From NCBI RefSeq assembly GCF_001544695.2, contig NZ_FCOM02000002.1, positions 62,001-126,000 on the forward strand: a stretch of DNA of 64,000 nt, read 5' to 3'. This DNA comes from Caballeronia arvi. Lineage in GTDB: Bacteria; Pseudomonadota; Gammaproteobacteria; Burkholderiales; Burkholderiaceae. The notes below the pieces were generated by a model. It did not search any database. It had not been told where the DNA came from and was given only the letters and a program-made list of their open reading frames with translations. This document shows, in pieces, positions 35,149 through 44,798 of this stretch. Made by a program: the position numbers and the translations under genes. Position 1 is the first letter of the stretch. Every line of letters begins with the position of its first letter.

Positions 35149-35700
35149 TCAGCCTTTGAGCGCGAGCGGAAGGCCCGCGACCATCATGACCGCGCGCGTG
35201 CTCGCGGCGGCGACGCGCTGATTGAGACGGCCGAGCTCGTCGACGTAAAGACGCGTGACCGAGCCGAGCGGCACTACGCCGAGCCCGATTTCATTGCTCA
35301 CGACGATGAGCTTGCCTTGCGTGCCGGCGAGGGCGGTATCGAAATCATCGAACGCTTGCTGCGCAGATAGCGGCAGAACCGCGATGTCGTCGCTCATCGC
35401 GTCTTGCGCGAAGAGGAGGTTGGCAAGCCAGAGCGTCAGGCAATCGATCAGCACGCAATGTCCCGCGCGATCCGCGTCGCGCAGTGCGCCCGCGAGATCG
35501 AGCGGCGCTTCGACGAGCGGCCAGTATGCGGGCCTGCGCTCGACGTGATGCCGCACGCGTTGCGCGAATTCATCGTCATGAATGCGCGCCGTCGCGATAT
35601 ACGTCACCGGCAAGCCGCTTTCGATAGCGAGCCGTTCGGCGTAAGCGCTCTTGCCCGAGCGCGCGCCGCCGAGCACGAAGGTGATATCGCGTGGATTCAT
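35149..35700 (-). CDS. cobU: Adenosylcobinamide kinase/guanylyltransferase
   Basis: Bifunctional CobU/CobP enzyme: phosphorylates adenosylcobinamide and then transfers GMP to form adenosylcobinamide-GDP, the substrate of CobS. From ATG 35700 the 183-aa protein starts MNPRDITFVLGGARSGKSAY, with a P-loop at residues 10-18. Other family elements are VTYIATARIHDDEFAQRVRHH, HCVLIDCLTLWLANLL and VVSNEIGLGVVPLG. It is the first gene of the minus-strand run cobU-cbiB-cobD-btuF and is divergent from cobQ across 54 nt. Confidence 0.95.
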   Translation of the reverse strand: MNPRDITFVLGGARSGKSAYAERLAIESGLPVTYIATARIHDDEFAQRVRHHVERRPAYWPLVEAPLDLAGALRDADRAGHCVLIDCLTLWLANLLFAQDAMSDDIAVLPLSAQQAFDDFDTALAGTQGKLIVVSNEIGLGVVPLGSVTRLYVDELGRLNQRVAAASTRAVMMVAGLPLALKG

Positions 35701-35754
35701 CGCGCCATTGTACCGGCGGGCTAAGATAGCGCGTTCTCGCATAAGAGGATTCCG

Positions 35755-37239
35755 ATGATGCCATTCACGCCACGCGGCACGCTGATGATCCAGGGGACGA
35801 CGTCCGATGCCGGCAAGAGCACGCTCGTCGCGGGCCTGGCGCGTCTCGCGCGGCGCGGCGGCGTGCGCGTTGCGCCGTTCAAGCCGCAGAACATGGCGCT
35901 GAACAGCGCGGTGACCGTCGATGGCGGCGAGATCGGCCGCGCGCAGGCGCTGCAGGCGATCGCGGCGGGCGTCGATGCGCGCATCGACTTCAATCCGGTG
36001 CTGCTCAAGCCGACGAGCGATCGCGGCGCACAGGTCATCATCCACGGTCACGCGCACGCGAATCTCGATGCGCGCGCGTATCACGATTACAAGCGCATCG
36101 CCTTCGATGCCGTGCTCGCGTCCTACGAACGTCTTCGCAGCGAGTTCGATGCGGTGATCGTCGAAGGCGCGGGTAGTCCCGCCGAAATCAATCTGCGCGA
36201 GGGCGATATCGCCAACATGGGCTTCGCGGAGCGCGTCGATTGCCCGGTCGTGCTCGTCGCCGATATCGATCGCGGCGGCGTGTTCGCGCATCTCGTCGGC
36301 ACGCTCGCGTGTTTGTCGGAGAGCGAGCGCGCGCGCGTTCGCGGCTTCGTCATCAACCGGTTTCGCGGGGATATCGGCCTGTTGCAGCCGGGGCTCGACT
36401 GGCTGGAAGCGCAGACCGGCAAGCCGGTGTTCGGCGTGCTGCCGTATCTGCACGGGCTGACGCTCGATGCGGAAGACATGCTGCCCAGCCAGCCGCACGC
36501 GCGCGCTGCGTCTGACGTGGCGAGCGCGCTGAAGGTGATCGTGCCGGCGCTGCCGCGCATCAGCAATCACACGGATTTCGATGCTTTGCGGGCGCATCCT
36601 CGGGTCGATTTCTCGTATGTCCGCGCGGGCATTGCGCCGCCTGCGGCCGATCTGATCGTGCTGCCCGGCTCGAAAAGCGTGCAGCGCGATCTTGCGTGGC
36701 TGCGCGAAAACGGCTGGGATCGCGCGATCGAACGGCATCTGCGCTATGGCGGCAAGGTGCTCGGCATTTGCGGCGGCATGCAGATGCTCGGACGCGAGAT
36801 CGATGATCCTGATGGCGTCGAAGGCTCGGCGGGGCGTGTTCAGGGTCTGGCGCTGCTCGAGCTGTTTACCGAACTCACGCCGCACAAACAGCTCGAGAAC
36901 GTGAGCGGGCAATTGATGATCGGCGGCACGCGAGCGCCCGTGCGCGGCTACGAAATTCACATGGGCCGGACGCGCGGCGCGGCGCTGTCACGGCCTTTCG
37001 TCGAACTGGATGCGGGACGTGTCGACGGTGCACTTTCGGAAGATGGACAAATCGCCGCGACGTATCTGCACGGCGTATTCGATACACCCGAAGCGTGTGC
37101 CGCGCTGCTCGCGTGGGCCGGGGTGAAGGACGCTGAGCCGCTGGATTATCCGGCGCTGCGGGAGGCGTCGCTCGACCGGCTGGCGGATGCGTTCGCGGAA
37201 GCGCTGGATGTGGATGCGCTGCAGGCCGCTTTTGGCTAA
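35755..37239 (+). CDS. cobQ: Cobyric acid synthase
   Basis: ATP- and glutamine-dependent amidotransferase that amidates the side chains of the corrin ring to give (adenosyl)cobyric acid. The 494-aa protein contains an N-terminal ATPase domain with [20 protein letters not shown] and [20 protein letters not shown], and a C-terminal class I GATase domain with the nucleophile in [14 protein letters not shown] and the later His in ATYLHGVFD. Upstream, AAGAGGA serves as the ribosome site. It completes the cobalamin region on the plus strand. Confidence 0.96.
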   Translation: MMPFTPRGTLMIQGTTSDAGKSTLVAGLARLARRGGVRVAPFKPQNMALNSAVTVDGGEIGRAQALQAIAAGVDARIDFNPVLLKPTSDRGAQVIIHGHAHANLDARAYHDYKRIAFDAVLASYERLRSEFDAVIVEGAGSPAEINLREGDIANMGFAERVDCPVVLVADIDRGGVFAHLVGTLACLSESERARVRGFVINRFRGDIGLLQPGLDWLEAQTGKPVFGVLPYLHGLTLDAEDMLPSQPHARAASDVASALKVIVPALPRISNHTDFDALRAHPRVDFSYVRAGIAPPAADLIVLPGSKSVQRDLAWLRENGWDRAIERHLRYGGKVLGICGGMQMLGREIDDPDGVEGSAGRVQGLALLELFTELTPHKQLENVSGQLMIGGTRAPVRGYEIHMGRTRGAALSRPFVELDAGRVDGALSEDGQIAATYLHGVFDTPEACAALLAWAGVKDAEPLDYPALREASLDRLADAFAEALDVDALQAAFG

Positions 37240-37356
37240 TACGCGACTTTCCGCGAACACGACGTCCGTTTGACAATTCTTCACGTCCACCGTCTCGAAT
37301 CCGATGTGACGATGAGTTAGCTTCGTATCTCCTTTCACATAAAGAGGAGGCAAAGA

Positions 37357-37893
37357 ATGAAGCGATATTTCATCGTCGTAGGGGATCAGACGACACGCGG
37401 CGGTAGCGTGACGGAGGGCGACTCGCGCGCAAGAATCCGCGGGAAAGCGCAGTCCTATCATGGCGCACATGTATATTGCCCATCATGCAAGTCTGAAGGG
37501 CATATCGTCGGTGCAGGCCCGACTCGACGGCACTCGATTCACGGAAAACAGGCCGCGCTCGAAGGGGATCTCTGCGCCTGCAAGTGCGAGCCGCCTCCAC
37601 GACTCATCGCGTCGATGCGCAACGCAAGCATGTCGTTCGAAGCGAAGGAACTCGCGTCGATGGGGTATGCGAGTGACGGCGCTTTTCTCTCTCAGAGTCG
37701 AGATAGCGCGTTCGACCGACATTTTCGTTTCGTTGATGAAAGAGGGCAGCCAGTCACGGGTATTCGCGTACAGCTTGTTGACGTCGATGGGCATGCGAGT
37801 GCCGTCATCACGGATGCGGACGGGAGAACACCGGTTAAATCCGGAGGCGCCAGTCAACGAATTGGCGTGGCGCTTCGGGAGGCACGGCGATGA
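37357..37893 (+). CDS. PAAR-domain protein, putative T6SS tip protein
   Basis: A 178-aa protein with a strong AGAGGAGG ribosome site before ATG 37357. Residues 5-80 have the PAAR-type beta pattern: VVGDQTTRGGSVTEGDSRA, GKAQSYHGAHVYCPSCKS, GHIVGAGPTRRHSIHGK and AALEGDLCACKCEPPP, with several Cys and His suited to zinc at the tip. Residues about 110-170 (DRHFRFVDERGQPVTGIRVQ, DADGRTPVKS) resemble the small beta-domain found after PAAR or VgrG that acts as an effector adaptor. PAAR proteins cap the VgrG spike of type VI secretion systems. Its stop overlaps the next start (ATGA). No VgrG or other T6SS genes are in the window. Confidence 0.85.
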   Translation: MKRYFIVVGDQTTRGGSVTEGDSRARIRGKAQSYHGAHVYCPSCKSEGHIVGAGPTRRHSIHGKQAALEGDLCACKCEPPPRLIASMRNASMSFEAKELASMGYASDGAFLSQSRDSAFDRHFRFVDERGQPVTGIRVQLVDVDGHASAVITDADGRTPVKSGGASQRIGVALREARR

Positions 37894-38672
37894 GCGGTAT
37901 CGGCAACGTTATCTGGGCGCCGCTAACACAAAGGGAAGACGAGACGCCCTACACCTGCAGGCTGAAGGTCTATTGGCGAACGAACCGGACCTGGACGAAA
38001 GCCGATGTCGAAGCCTATCATTCGGCCGCGCCACGGCTCGCGGAAGCAGCGCGTACGTCAGGCAAGCGATTCACCTGCGAAGATTTCGCGCTCGAACTGC
38101 TGTGCACGTTTGCTTCGAAGCGAGGGCTTCCCGTGAAACTCACGGATGGCGTGTGGGAGTATCGCAATATGGACATCTACGACCCGGACTACCACGAAAA
38201 CTATCCGCAAACGCCGCGTGGATTCATCAGCATGGTCATGGTCTCGTTCGGCGCACCCGACCTTCAGCGGGATGCGCAGAACACGGTACGACTAACCGGC
38301 CCCACCGAACTGTTACCCGGCGACGTCCTGGCTCTCGCGCATGACAGCAAGGGACAGGCCACCGGCGGCCGGGCACATCATATTCAGGTCGTGACGCGCA
38401 AGACTGATGCGCAGATCGACATCTGCCAAGGCAATTCGAACTGGGAGATTCACAAGCCGATCACCTGGATAAACCGAATCTTTGGTCGCAATTCCGCTGA
38501 CCCCGACCAGCGCGCGTATGCGGGCATGACACCGGAGACCGGCAGCTTCGTACGCGGCTCAGGCGCAGGCGGCGGCTGGAACTACAGAAATAACGATACG
38601 GGCAATGTTCAGACTGATTTTCTAAGATTCTTTGAACCGTATCGATGGAATTTCGAGGAGTTCAATCATTGA
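37890..38672 (+). CDS. Candidate T6SS effector with NlpC/P60-like residue pattern
   Basis: Unrecognised 260-aa soluble protein, translationally coupled to the PAAR gene. It has no signal peptide or membrane helix. A possible papain-like/NlpC-P60 catalytic layout is visible: Cys63 in KRFTCEDFALELL at the start of a helix, LLPGDVLALAH (residues 141-151, like the GDLVFF strand of the family), His163/His164 in GRAHHIQVVT, and Gln180 or Asn182 in DICQGNSNW as the third polar residue. Such enzymes cleave peptidoglycan stem peptides or other amide bonds. The role as a secreted cell-wall effector is inferred from this pattern plus the PAAR neighbour; it is not proven, and the family may be new. Confidence 0.6.
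   Translation: MSGIGNVIWAPLTQREDETPYTCRLKVYWRTNRTWTKADVEAYHSAAPRLAEAARTSGKRFTCEDFALELLCTFASKRGLPVKLTDGVWEYRNMDIYDPDYHENYPQTPRGFISMVMVSFGAPDLQRDAQNTVRLTGPTELLPGDVLALAHDSKGQATGGRAHHIQVVTRKTDAQIDICQGNSNWEIHKPITWINRIFGRNSADPDQRAYAGMTPETGSFVRGSGAGGGWNYRNNDTGNVQTDFLRFFEPYRWNFEEFNH
38655..38660 (+). promoter_or_regulatory. Shine-Dalgarno for the small membrane protein, inside the effector gene
   Basis: GAGGAG lies 8 nt before TTG 38669, whose last two bases are shared with the effector stop (TTGA). This spacing favours TTG 38669 over the in-frame ATG 38645, which has no ribosome site. Confidence 0.6.
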
Positions 38673-38896
38673 TCGCCAATTCCGGATTCCTCGGCTATGC
38701 GTCGATGCTGGCAGATGGTGACGCTGCGTACTTGCTATGGATCATCGGCGCACTGTCGCTGTTCACCTTCGTGGCCGGGCTCGGCGAAGAGGTGCGCACT
38801 TCCCGCTGGTACCGGGTTCTGCAATCGGTGGCGTTGCTGGCCTTGCCGGCGCTGCTGCTCTTGGGAATGGTCGTTTCCATGATTCCACCGGCGTAA
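38669..38896 (+). CDS. Small two-helix membrane protein, candidate immunity protein
   Basis: A 75-aa protein from TTG 38669 (83 aa if ATG 38645 is used). Two hydrophobic segments are evident: AYLLWIIGALSLFTFVAGLG and VLQSVALLALPALLLLGMVV, joined by a charged loop (EEVRTSRWYR). It overlaps the end of the putative effector gene, the position usual for immunity genes of contact-dependent effectors. Immunity proteins against cell-wall hydrolases are more often periplasmic and soluble, so a membrane protein is atypical; it could instead be an accessory or unrelated protein. No family is recognised. Confidence 0.55.
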   Translation: MIANSGFLGYASMLADGDAAYLLWIIGALSLFTFVAGLGEEVRTSRWYRVLQSVALLALPALLLLGMVVSMIPPA

Positions 38897-38940
38897 GATC
38901 GCGCGGCTTCTGTTGGAGGCCGGCGTTCCAGGTCGTGCAC

Positions 38941-39360
38941 TCAATAAAGAATCATCTGCGTACACCGGAACATGGCGATAAGCTTCCCCTCGCCATTCGT
39001 GACCGTCGCGTCCCACACCTGCGTGCTGCGCCCGAGATGCACGGCCGTCGCTTTTGCGACGATCTTCCCCTCGCGCGCCGTCGAAACGTGATTGCTCTTC
39101 AGTTCGAGCGTCGTGAAGTTCTGCGCCTTCTCCGGCAGATGCGCGATGCACGCGTAGCCGCAGCACGTATCGGCGAGACCGACGACCGTCGCTGCGTGCA
39201 GAAAACCATTCGGCGCGAGCAGCTCCGGGCGGATCGTGAGTTCGCCGGTCAGCTGGCCCTGATCGAGCGAGAGCAATCGCACGCCGAGCAGGTCGGGCAG
39301 GCGGCCTTTCTGGCGGTTGCGTAGATAGTCGAGCGTGACGTCGGGGCGGAGCTGAGTCAT
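38941..39360 (-). CDS. PaaI-type hotdog-fold thioesterase
   Basis: A 139-aa acyl-CoA thioesterase-like protein from ATG 39360. The hotdog pattern is clear: ELLAPNGFLHAATVVGLADT (with the active-site Asn/Asp region), NFTTLELKSNHVSTAREGKI and the closing strands VHLGRSTQVWDATVTNGEGK. PaaI-family enzymes hydrolyse aromatic or short acyl-CoA esters; the substrate here is not identifiable. It is not in an operon with its neighbours. Confidence 0.88.
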   Translation of the reverse strand: MTQLRPDVTLDYLRNRQKGRLPDLLGVRLLSLDQGQLTGELTIRPELLAPNGFLHAATVVGLADTCCGYACIAHLPEKAQNFTTLELKSNHVSTAREGKIVAKATAVHLGRSTQVWDATVTNGEGKLIAMFRCTQMILY

Positions 39361-39539
39361 GGGGATTTTCAGGGCGAATGGATGAGGAAGGCGGCAAATG
39401 CGGCACGGCCGTTCGGCCAGTATGCCGGATGCAGCAGTTTTGCCGATAATATCAACGCTCGAATCATGCACCTGTTCTTCTAAAGACGAAATCGTGCGCG
39501 CGGCGACGCCGGCGCGCCCAACAAAATCCAGGACACTTC

Positions 39540-40166
39540 ATGACCGTGATCGTGGTGGCAAATCCGAAGGGCGGCGTCGGCAAAAGTACGCTCGCAACCA
39601 ATCTGGCCGGGTATTTCGCCGCTCAGGGCGAATGGGTCGCGCTCGCCGATCTCGACAAACAGCGCTCGTCGCACGCGTGGATGTCGCTGCGCGTCGACAC
39701 GCTGCCGAAGATCGAGGAATGGAACATCGACGTCGATTCCCCCGCGAAGCCGCCCAAAGGTCTGGAGAAAGCCGTCGTCGATACGCCCGCCGGCGTCCAC
39801 GGCAACCGCCTCGCGCTCGCGCTGGAACTTGCGGACAAGGTGATCGTGCCGCTGCAGCCGTCGATGTTCGACATCCTCGCGACGCAGGACTTCCTGACGA
39901 AGCTCGCGAAGGAAAAGGCGATAAGAAAAGGGGCGATCCAGGTCGGCGTGGTCGGCATGCGCGTAGACGCGCGCACGCGTTCGGCGGACCAGCTGCATCG
40001 CTTCGTCGAAGGTCTGGATCTGCCGGTGCTCGGCTTTTTGCGCGATACGCAGAACTACGTGCAGCTCGCCGCGCACGGCCTCACGATCTGGGACGTCGCG
40101 AAGAGCCGCGTTGAAAAGGATCTGGAGCAGTGGGAGCCGATCATCGACTGGGTCGGCAAGAAGTAG
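39540..40166 (+). CDS. Orphan ParA-family ATPase
   Basis: A 208-aa ParA/MinD-type ATPase with a deviant Walker A motif at the N terminus (VVANPKGGVGKSTLATNLAG, signature Lys in KGGVGKST). ALADLDKQRSSHAWMSLR follows, and the Walker B-like VVDTPAGVHGNRLALALE comes later. It lacks an N-terminal DNA-binding domain and has no parB or centromere-like repeats nearby, so it is not a canonical chromosome or plasmid partition locus. Small ParA proteins of this kind often position other cargos such as chemoreceptors or cell-envelope machines. Its cargo here is unknown. A terminator follows. Confidence 0.85.
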   Translation: MTVIVVANPKGGVGKSTLATNLAGYFAAQGEWVALADLDKQRSSHAWMSLRVDTLPKIEEWNIDVDSPAKPPKGLEKAVVDTPAGVHGNRLALALELADKVIVPLQPSMFDILATQDFLTKLAKEKAIRKGAIQVGVVGMRVDARTRSADQLHRFVEGLDLPVLGFLRDTQNYVQLAAHGLTIWDVAKSRVEKDLEQWEPIIDWVGKK

Positions 40167-40201
40167 AAAAGCCGGCGTCCCTTGAGGAATCGCCGGCTTT
40201 T
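40167..40201. terminator. Bidirectional terminator between parA-like gene and panD
   Basis: Perfect 11-bp arms (AAAAGCCGGCG at 40167-40177, CGCCGGCTTTT at 40191-40201) flank a 13-nt loop between two convergent genes. Confidence 0.85.
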
Positions 40202-40219
40202 GCCTGAAGCGCCAAGCGC

Positions 40220-40606
40220 TTACGTCCAGTTCTGCGTCGGCACGTGATCGCGGCTGCCCTTGATGCGGTTTTCTTCATCGCAGAACACAAGGTTCGGCTT
40301 CCAGCCGGCCTTGATCTCTTCCTCATCCACCTGCGCGAAGGCCGCGATGATGACGAGATCGCCCAGTTGCGCGCGGCGCGCAGCCGAGCCGTTCAGCGAG
40401 ATCATGCCGCTGCCGCGCTCGCCCTTGATCGCGTACGTGGTCAGACGCTCGCCGTTGTTCACGTTCCAGATGTCGATCTGCTCGTTTTCCATCAGGTTCG
40501 CCGCTTCGAGCAGGTTCTCGTCGATCGCACACGAGCCTTCGTAGTGCAACTCGCAATGCGTGACCGTCGCGCGGTGGATCTTCGATTTGAGCATGGTGCG
40601 CTGCAT
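40220..40606 (-). CDS. panD: Aspartate 1-decarboxylase
   Basis: Makes beta-alanine for pantothenate. The 128-aa proenzyme contains the self-cleavage site in [14 protein letters not shown] (Gly-Ser bond), which generates the pyruvoyl cofactor on the alpha chain. N-terminal [20 protein letters not shown] and the [20 protein letters not shown] segment are typical. The start MQRTMLKSK gives the 128-aa length that I recall for Burkholderiaceae. It lies just downstream of panC. Confidence 0.97.
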   Translation of the reverse strand: MQRTMLKSKIHRATVTHCELHYEGSCAIDENLLEAANLMENEQIDIWNVNNGERLTTYAIKGERGSGMISLNGSAARRAQLGDLVIIAAFAQVDEEEIKAGWKPNLVFCDEENRIKGSRDHVPTQNWT

Positions 40607-40638
40607 GATGACTCCTTCCCTTATTGCCTTGATTCGCT

Positions 40639-42460
<1,822 letters not shown>

Positions 42461-42462
42461 GT

Positions 42463-42648
42463 TCAGAAGTTCTGGTAGTAGACGTAGGGCGTCTGGTTCA
42501 CGCGCGATTGCTGCTGTTTGCTGCGCTCGTCGAGGTCGATCGGCTGCTTGTCCCACAGAAGCGCGCGGCCGCGGCGCTGTTCTTCTTCCAGCGAGGGCTT
42601 CTGCTCTTTCAACTGATTGATGAACTGAGTGATATCCGACTGATACAT
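42463..42648 (-). CDS. DUF3460 small protein
   Basis: A 61-aa protein (ATG 42648, ending 2 nt before scpA) of the DUF3460 type: MYQSDITQFINQLKEQKPSL, then WDKQPIDLDERSKQQQSRV and an aromatic tail PYVYYQNF. It is highly charged and probably helical. The close spacing suggests co-transcription with scpA. Function unknown; the longer upstream frame is not supported. Confidence 0.85.
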   Translation of the reverse strand: MYQSDITQFINQLKEQKPSLEEEQRRGRALLWDKQPIDLDERSKQQQSRVNQTPYVYYQNF

Positions 42649-42991
42649 GATCCGGCTTTCCGTTGAGTCGAGGCGTGTTCGTGTGACGAAGTCGGCATGG
42701 GCGGCAGCCCGCCTTGCCCTGAATTCGCCTGTGCGTCGCAATTTTACCGCAAGCGTGCGGCGGCAACGTATCTTGCGCCGTGCGTGTTTCGCGCGTCGAA
42801 AGGCGTACGCGCGTGCCGGTTTCACGGAACCCGGCCGGTGCAAAGCCGTCCAACGGCGCACGTCTCGCGCGAGCCGGCCCGCTTTGCGGCGTTGGCGCAT
42901 GGCAATGTGGTGAAATAGCGCCTGCGTCAATGTCGCGACGCTGCAAGTTTTACCTTTCACTCTCACTTTATCCCGATGCCGGAGGTCACGT
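42649..42991. other. Intergenic region between DUF3460 gene and tamA
   Basis: This 343-bp stretch separates divergent transcription units and should hold both promoters. I see no RNA gene, no terminator hairpin and no convincing ORF. Confidence 0.6.
42981..42985 (+). promoter_or_regulatory. Shine-Dalgarno deciding the TTG start of tamA
   Basis: GGAGG lies 6 nt before TTG 42992 and is the only good ribosome site near the 5' end of the gene. Confidence 0.6.
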
Positions 42992-44788
42992 TTGGCGGGC
43001 CGTTCGTTTGATCCGCTGCGCGCAACGCGCGTGAAGCCGCATGGCCCGAGGCGCATGTCCGTCTTGTCGATGGTGTTCGTCGCGCTCGCCGCGATCGGTT
43101 TCGCCGCGCCGGCTTTCGCCAAGTACGACATCGACATCGATGCGCCGCGCAGTGTGAAGAAGCTGCTCAAGGAAAATCTCGACATCGCCCGTTTCGCGAA
43201 GCGCGACGACGTGAGCGATGACCAGTTTGAGTTCCTCGTCACCGCGGTGCCGAAGGACGTGCGCGATCTCGTCGCCACCGAAGGCTATTTTTCGCCGGTC
43301 GTGCGCACGGACGTGACGACCGTCGACGACAAGCGCGCCGTCAAGGTGAGCGTCGATCCCGGCCCGCGGACGACAATCGCCTCCGTGCAACTGAATTTCA
43401 CCGGCGCGGTGACGACCGAGGATCGCGCGCAGGAAAACGCGGCGCGTTTCGCGTTTTCCGTCAACGAAGGCGATCCTTTCACGCAAAGCGGCTGGAGCGA
43501 CGCGAAAAATGCGGCGCTCAGGGCGCTCCAGTCCAAGCGTTATCTCGGCGCGAAGATCGTGCGCTCGCAGGCGCGCATCAATCCGCGCGCGCATATCGCC
43601 GATCTCTCGGTGACGTTCGACAGCGGCCCGACCTTCACGCTCGGCAAGCTCGACGTGAGCGGCCCGAAGCGCTATCCGGCGTGGATCATCGATCACGTGA
43701 ATCCGATCCGGGAAGGCGAGATCTACGATGCCGCGCGCGTGAACGAATTGCAGCGGCAGATCCAGAACACGCCGTATTACGCGAGCGTCGCGATCGACGC
43801 GGACGCCGACGTCAGCAAGCCGGTCGAAACGCCGCTCCATGTGAAGGTCAGCGAATATCCGTACCACAGCATCCGCTACGGCGTGGGCTATGCGACGGAC
43901 ACGGGTTTTCACATCCAGGGCGGATACAGCTATCTGAACACGTTTGGCGCGGCGTATCCGTTCACCATCTCCGGGCGGCTCGACCAGACGCAGCAGTATG
44001 GCCGCGTGCAGCTCGCGATGCCGCCGGACGCGCACGGCTGGGTGAACGCCGTGTTCGGCTCGTACACGATCACCGATGTATCGAGCACGAATATCTATAG
44101 CGCGCGCGTCGGCGTGCAGCGCTCGCGTTCGCGCCAGAACATCGACACGACGTTCTCGCTGACGTTCTACGACGACCGCCTGACGCAAAACGAGCCGAAT
44201 CCGTCGACGGCGCGCGCGCTCGTGCCCGCGTGGACATGGGTGCGGCGCGACGTCGACGATCCGCTCTTTCCGCGCCGCGGCAACATCATCCGCGCCGAGG
44301 CGGGCTTCGCCGTGAAAGGCGTGTTGACTGATCAGACATTCGCGCGCCTCTACACCAACGCGGTGCAGTACTTTCCGCTCGGCAAGAACGATTTGCTGCT
44401 GTTTCGCGCGGAGTTCGGCGGCGTGTTCACGAGCGGCCCGTCGAGCGGCGTGCCTGCGTCGCTGCTGTTCCGCGCGGGCGGTGCGAATTCGGTGCGCGGC
44501 TATAGCTACCTGAGCATCGGCAATGACGTGGCGGGTTCGATCCTGCCGACGAAGTACATGGTGACCGGCAGCAGCGAATATCAGCACTGGTTCACGCACG
44601 ACTGGGGCGGCGCGATGTTCTTCGATATCGGTACCGCGACGGATACGTGGGCCGAGCGCGTGTTCCAGCCGGGCGTGGGCGTCGGCGTGCGCTGGCGCAG
44701 CCCGGTCGGACCGGTGAACGTCGACCTGGCGTATGGATTCAAGAGCAAGAGCGTCAAACCGTATCTGACGCTCGGCATCGCGTTCTGA
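42992..44788 (+). CDS. tamA: Translocation and assembly module outer-membrane subunit
   Basis: Omp85-family outer-membrane protein that works with TamB in assembly of outer-membrane proteins or lipid transport. The 598-aa protein starts at TTG 42992, supported by GGAGG; an ATG at 43055 would start nearer the signal peptide (MSVLSMVFVALAAIGFAAPA). Three POTRA domains are expected over residues 45-270 (for example FLVTAVPKDVRDLVATEGYF, TFTLGKLDVSGPKRYPAWI). The barrel follows with the conserved VRGYSYLSIGNDVAG (VRGY motif) and a C-terminal Phe (LTLGIAF). tamB follows after 10 nt. Confidence 0.93.
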   Translation: MAGRSFDPLRATRVKPHGPRRMSVLSMVFVALAAIGFAAPAFAKYDIDIDAPRSVKKLLKENLDIARFAKRDDVSDDQFEFLVTAVPKDVRDLVATEGYFSPVVRTDVTTVDDKRAVKVSVDPGPRTTIASVQLNFTGAVTTEDRAQENAARFAFSVNEGDPFTQSGWSDAKNAALRALQSKRYLGAKIVRSQARINPRAHIADLSVTFDSGPTFTLGKLDVSGPKRYPAWIIDHVNPIREGEIYDAARVNELQRQIQNTPYYASVAIDADADVSKPVETPLHVKVSEYPYHSIRYGVGYATDTGFHIQGGYSYLNTFGAAYPFTISGRLDQTQQYGRVQLAMPPDAHGWVNAVFGSYTITDVSSTNIYSARVGVQRSRSRQNIDTTFSLTFYDDRLTQNEPNPSTARALVPAWTWVRRDVDDPLFPRRGNIIRAEAGFAVKGVLTDQTFARLYTNAVQYFPLGKNDLLLFRAEFGGVFTSGPSSGVPASLLFRAGGANSVRGYSYLSIGNDVAGSILPTKYMVTGSSEYQHWFTHDWGGAMFFDIGTATDTWAERVFQPGVGVGVRWRSPVGPVNVDLAYGFKSKSVKPYLTLGIAF

Positions 44789-44798
44789 TGGAAAAAGC

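Noticed and set aside
35701-35754. Possible second cobalamin riboswitch between cobU and cobQ
   Set aside because: The gap is only 54 nt and has none of the core elements found at 25855-26150.
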